DNA of 64,000 nt from Theobroma cacao. Its lineage: Eukaryota; Streptophyta; Magnoliopsida; Malvales; Malvaceae. The notes beneath the pieces were generated by a model, which ran no database searches, was not told the origin of the DNA, and was given only the letters and a program-made list of their open reading frames with translations. Position 1 is the first letter of the stretch. The number at the start of each line of letters is the position of its first letter. The DNA is taken from assembly GCF_000208745.1 (NCBI RefSeq), contig NC_030853.1, positions 26,369,877 to 26,433,876 of the forward strand, given 5' to 3'. A program made the translations under genes and the position numbers. Positions 61,680-64,000 of the stretch are shown one piece after another.

Positions 61680-64000
61680 TGCTGTATATATATATACAGT
61701 GATGACTTTAATCAATAACCCTAAGTCACGTCAATCCGTGTAGAGACAAACCCTTGGTAAAAAAATCCTCACATAGATTCTCCATGCACCTGAAACAGTA
61801 ACAAATCCTTGTTAAGTTACAGCAAGTAAATAAAAATATCTTGCAGAATTAGGAATGATAAACAAAATCACCATTGAAACATGTAGCATATAGACACCAT
61901 GACAACATAAAAGATTATTCGACAAACAAAATTTACATCGTACCAATAACGAGCCTTTGACCTAATGGTCAGGCATCTATCTTAACAAGGAGGTGAAGTT
62001 TACAAGTTTAAGATTTACTCTAGTCTACGTCCTTGGGAACAATTAAGCTGATGGGAATCAGAGAGAAACAGATAATAAGACAAGAGTGAAAATGAAGTGG
62101 GATAGTTGATATTTGAAGGGCAGAAACGCATGGGGTACCACCAAGGGAAAGAGATGGTTTTGTATGAAATGAAAGCTTTGGGGAGGGTGAGGTGGTGAGT
62201 CGTGTCTTATGTAGTGGGTCAGGGAGCAGGGTTTGCCCGTAAGATCTGGGTTTGACTTTGGGATCGATGGCAGGAAGAGAGAGAGTAGGGAGAAGGAGCC
62301 TGTGGATTAATAATGTACACCTCACAGTTGCACCTCCCTTTCACCTCCCTGTTATTTATGTGTTTCACAGGCCACCAACGCTCTTTCCCTTGCTTTTTAC
62401 CACCTCTTTTCATGACCTTAGTTAACTCTCTCATGGCTGCGGATTTCATCGTTCGAAAGCTTTCAACTTTGAAAATTTAGAAAATCAAATTTTTTCATGA
62501 CTTTGAGGTAATTAATTATTGAGTAAGATATTAATTAGAACCAAACGAAGGAAAAAGACAAAAGTTAGAATTAACCGACCAACTCCAAGCCTTTTTTTTC
62601 TTTTCCAATTATTAAGTTGGAATTTAAAATTTTGTTGGTATTGGAGCACATGGATAAAGATGCAGCTTGTATTAATTAATTAGATATGTCTGGGACCATT
62701 AATTTATTGAATAGCAAGATATATATATAAAGTGTGATATTTTCATATAAAAACAAGTTACATTTATATCAAGTTGAATTCCTCTTTTATAATAATGAAT
62801 TAATTTATAATTAATTTCAAGATAATTTAAAGCATGTACTTTTCTTCAGAAGTAATTAAAATCAAAGGGAGAATATAAACCTAAAGACTAACATTTTTTG
62901 AATATAAGATATAGAATATAATGAGTTTATATCTCCATCACGTGACACTTTAAACAAACTTTGTCCAAACAATAATTATCTCCCTAATACATAATTTAGT
63001 ATCAAAAATCTCTTATCTTTCTAAATAGAAGTTCCATGGTGACATGAACAAGGAATATTATTAGTTTTCCACACTTGTCCAATCACAAATACCCAAGGCT
63101 AACCTTTCGTACTGTTCTGTTCAATACATTTGATCAGTGATTAGCTTCAATTATTCATGTTCCTATGTATATTTACAAGGGTTCATATCTTTTAAACGAT
63201 AATTTTTCCTTTGATTATTGATAGGTTGGAAAAGTAAGCTAGCATGGATCATAATGATTAAGGAAAATTAATTATTTTTCCCTGTCGATATACCAATATA
63301 ATAACCTGAAAGATTGAGAGACCGTTAATTCAAAGTTGGAAAATTAAAAGTTAAAATGAAGGTGAGGATTCACATGATACAAGTGACGCTTTTAACTCAA
63401 AACACGACGAGGAGCTTTTGTCTCAGGAGCAAGTGGTTTTCTTTGTTACTTGTATTTCCACTTTATCGAAAGGGCATTGTTGGATGATAATGGTTAACAT
63501 GTCTAGAAACCAGTATTCTATTGACGTACGAAAGTGGAAAACAGAAATAATGAGGAAATATATCGGGAATTTTGACTCATTCCAGATAATCACATTCAGT
63601 TAACCTTATAGCCTGCGGAAATACCTGAAAGAATAATGGTTGAACATGCATAACGTTTACCTGTAGAATAGAAACACACGATAAAAGGAAACAATGCAGA
63701 CACCACAGGATTACGATGCAACCTCATGAAGGAAAATGGAAATCAAGATAATACTTAAAAGAATATCTCATGGAGATAAGAATGTAACTAAATTGCTAGG
63801 AAGTTCCTGAACTGAGGTGGGGAATTGTGCCACCTTTCTCCTAGTTTTTCACTTTAGGTTGGAGAGCTATAATGGAACAAAACACTGCCTGTGTCCGAAA
63901 TTATCATTGGAACTGTTCAGTTCCAGAATCCAGCAAAACATTATCTCAGGCTGAGTACAAACTCAAGCAGTAGCTCCCACCTTGCTGTTCACTTTAAACA
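61680..64000. other. FAMA upstream region
   Basis: Holds the FAMA leader and promoter. A TATATATATATA run lies within about 20 bp of the ATG (61683-61696), so it is probably in the leader rather than a TATA box. The open frames at 62020-62449 and 63418-63603 have no recognisable domain. AT-rich beyond 62450. Confidence 0.5.

Noticed and set aside
61945..62040. Possible tRNA-derived SINE (ACCTAATGGTCAGGCATCT region)
   Set aside because: The text faintly resembles SINE heads, but no A/B box pair, tail or target duplication is convincing.
1..64000. CRISPR arrays, operons, prokaryotic signals
   Set aside because: The spliced gene structures and transposon content are those of a plant nuclear genome; no regularly spaced repeat-spacer array was seen.

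Overview
The window is nuclear DNA from a eudicot plant, most likely a rosid. AT-rich intergenic DNA, spliced genes with GT-AG introns, and LTR, LINE, hAT-like and MITE-like debris all point that way. Several proteins are close relatives of Arabidopsis proteins: FAMA, PHL2, CML22, RPL13a, LecRK-S.2 and an NDUFAF7/MidA-type protein. The species cannot be fixed from sequence alone.

Layout, left to right. 1-980 is the promoter-bearing end of an LTR retrotransposon. 981-2510 is a diverged copy of the DNA upstream of the ankyrin gene (the second copy is 9590-11360). 3369-4905 is a LINE RNase H tail split by a foreign insertion. 5345-9227 (minus) is a nine-exon ankyrin/PGG gene with a frameshift in its last exon. 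11.4-18.7 kb is gene-poor and holds a hAT-like element. 18716-21208 (plus) is an intronless double-kinase gene with one active and one degenerate kinase domain. 21791-25103 (minus) is a four-EF-hand CML22-like gene. 27499-31562 (minus) is a PHL2-like MYB-CC transcription factor. 37668-52639 (plus) is a 14-exon mitochondrial methyltransferase gene whose intron 9 carries a decayed antisense Ty1/copia element. 53430-54808 (minus) is a pectinesterase. 56768-58394 (minus) is ribosomal protein RPL13a. 60068-61679 (minus) is the stomatal regulator FAMA.

The genes do not form a pathway. The order CML22-like, PHL2-like, pectinesterase, FAMA matches, from memory, a run of neighbouring Arabidopsis chromosome 3 genes (about At3g24110-At3g24140). 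In this window the methyltransferase and RPL13a genes are interspersed in that run.

I did not find a clearly new biological system. The most noteworthy signals are: three consecutive perfect inverted repeats ending in a T run inside the LTR; the all-phase-1 exons of the ankyrin gene with an apparent duplicated exon pair; the segmental duplication beside that gene; the catalytically degenerate second kinase; and two single-N positions flanked by duplicated sequence that look like assembly artefacts. Exon boundaries were derived by hand from splice signals and reading phase, and may be off by a base or two.
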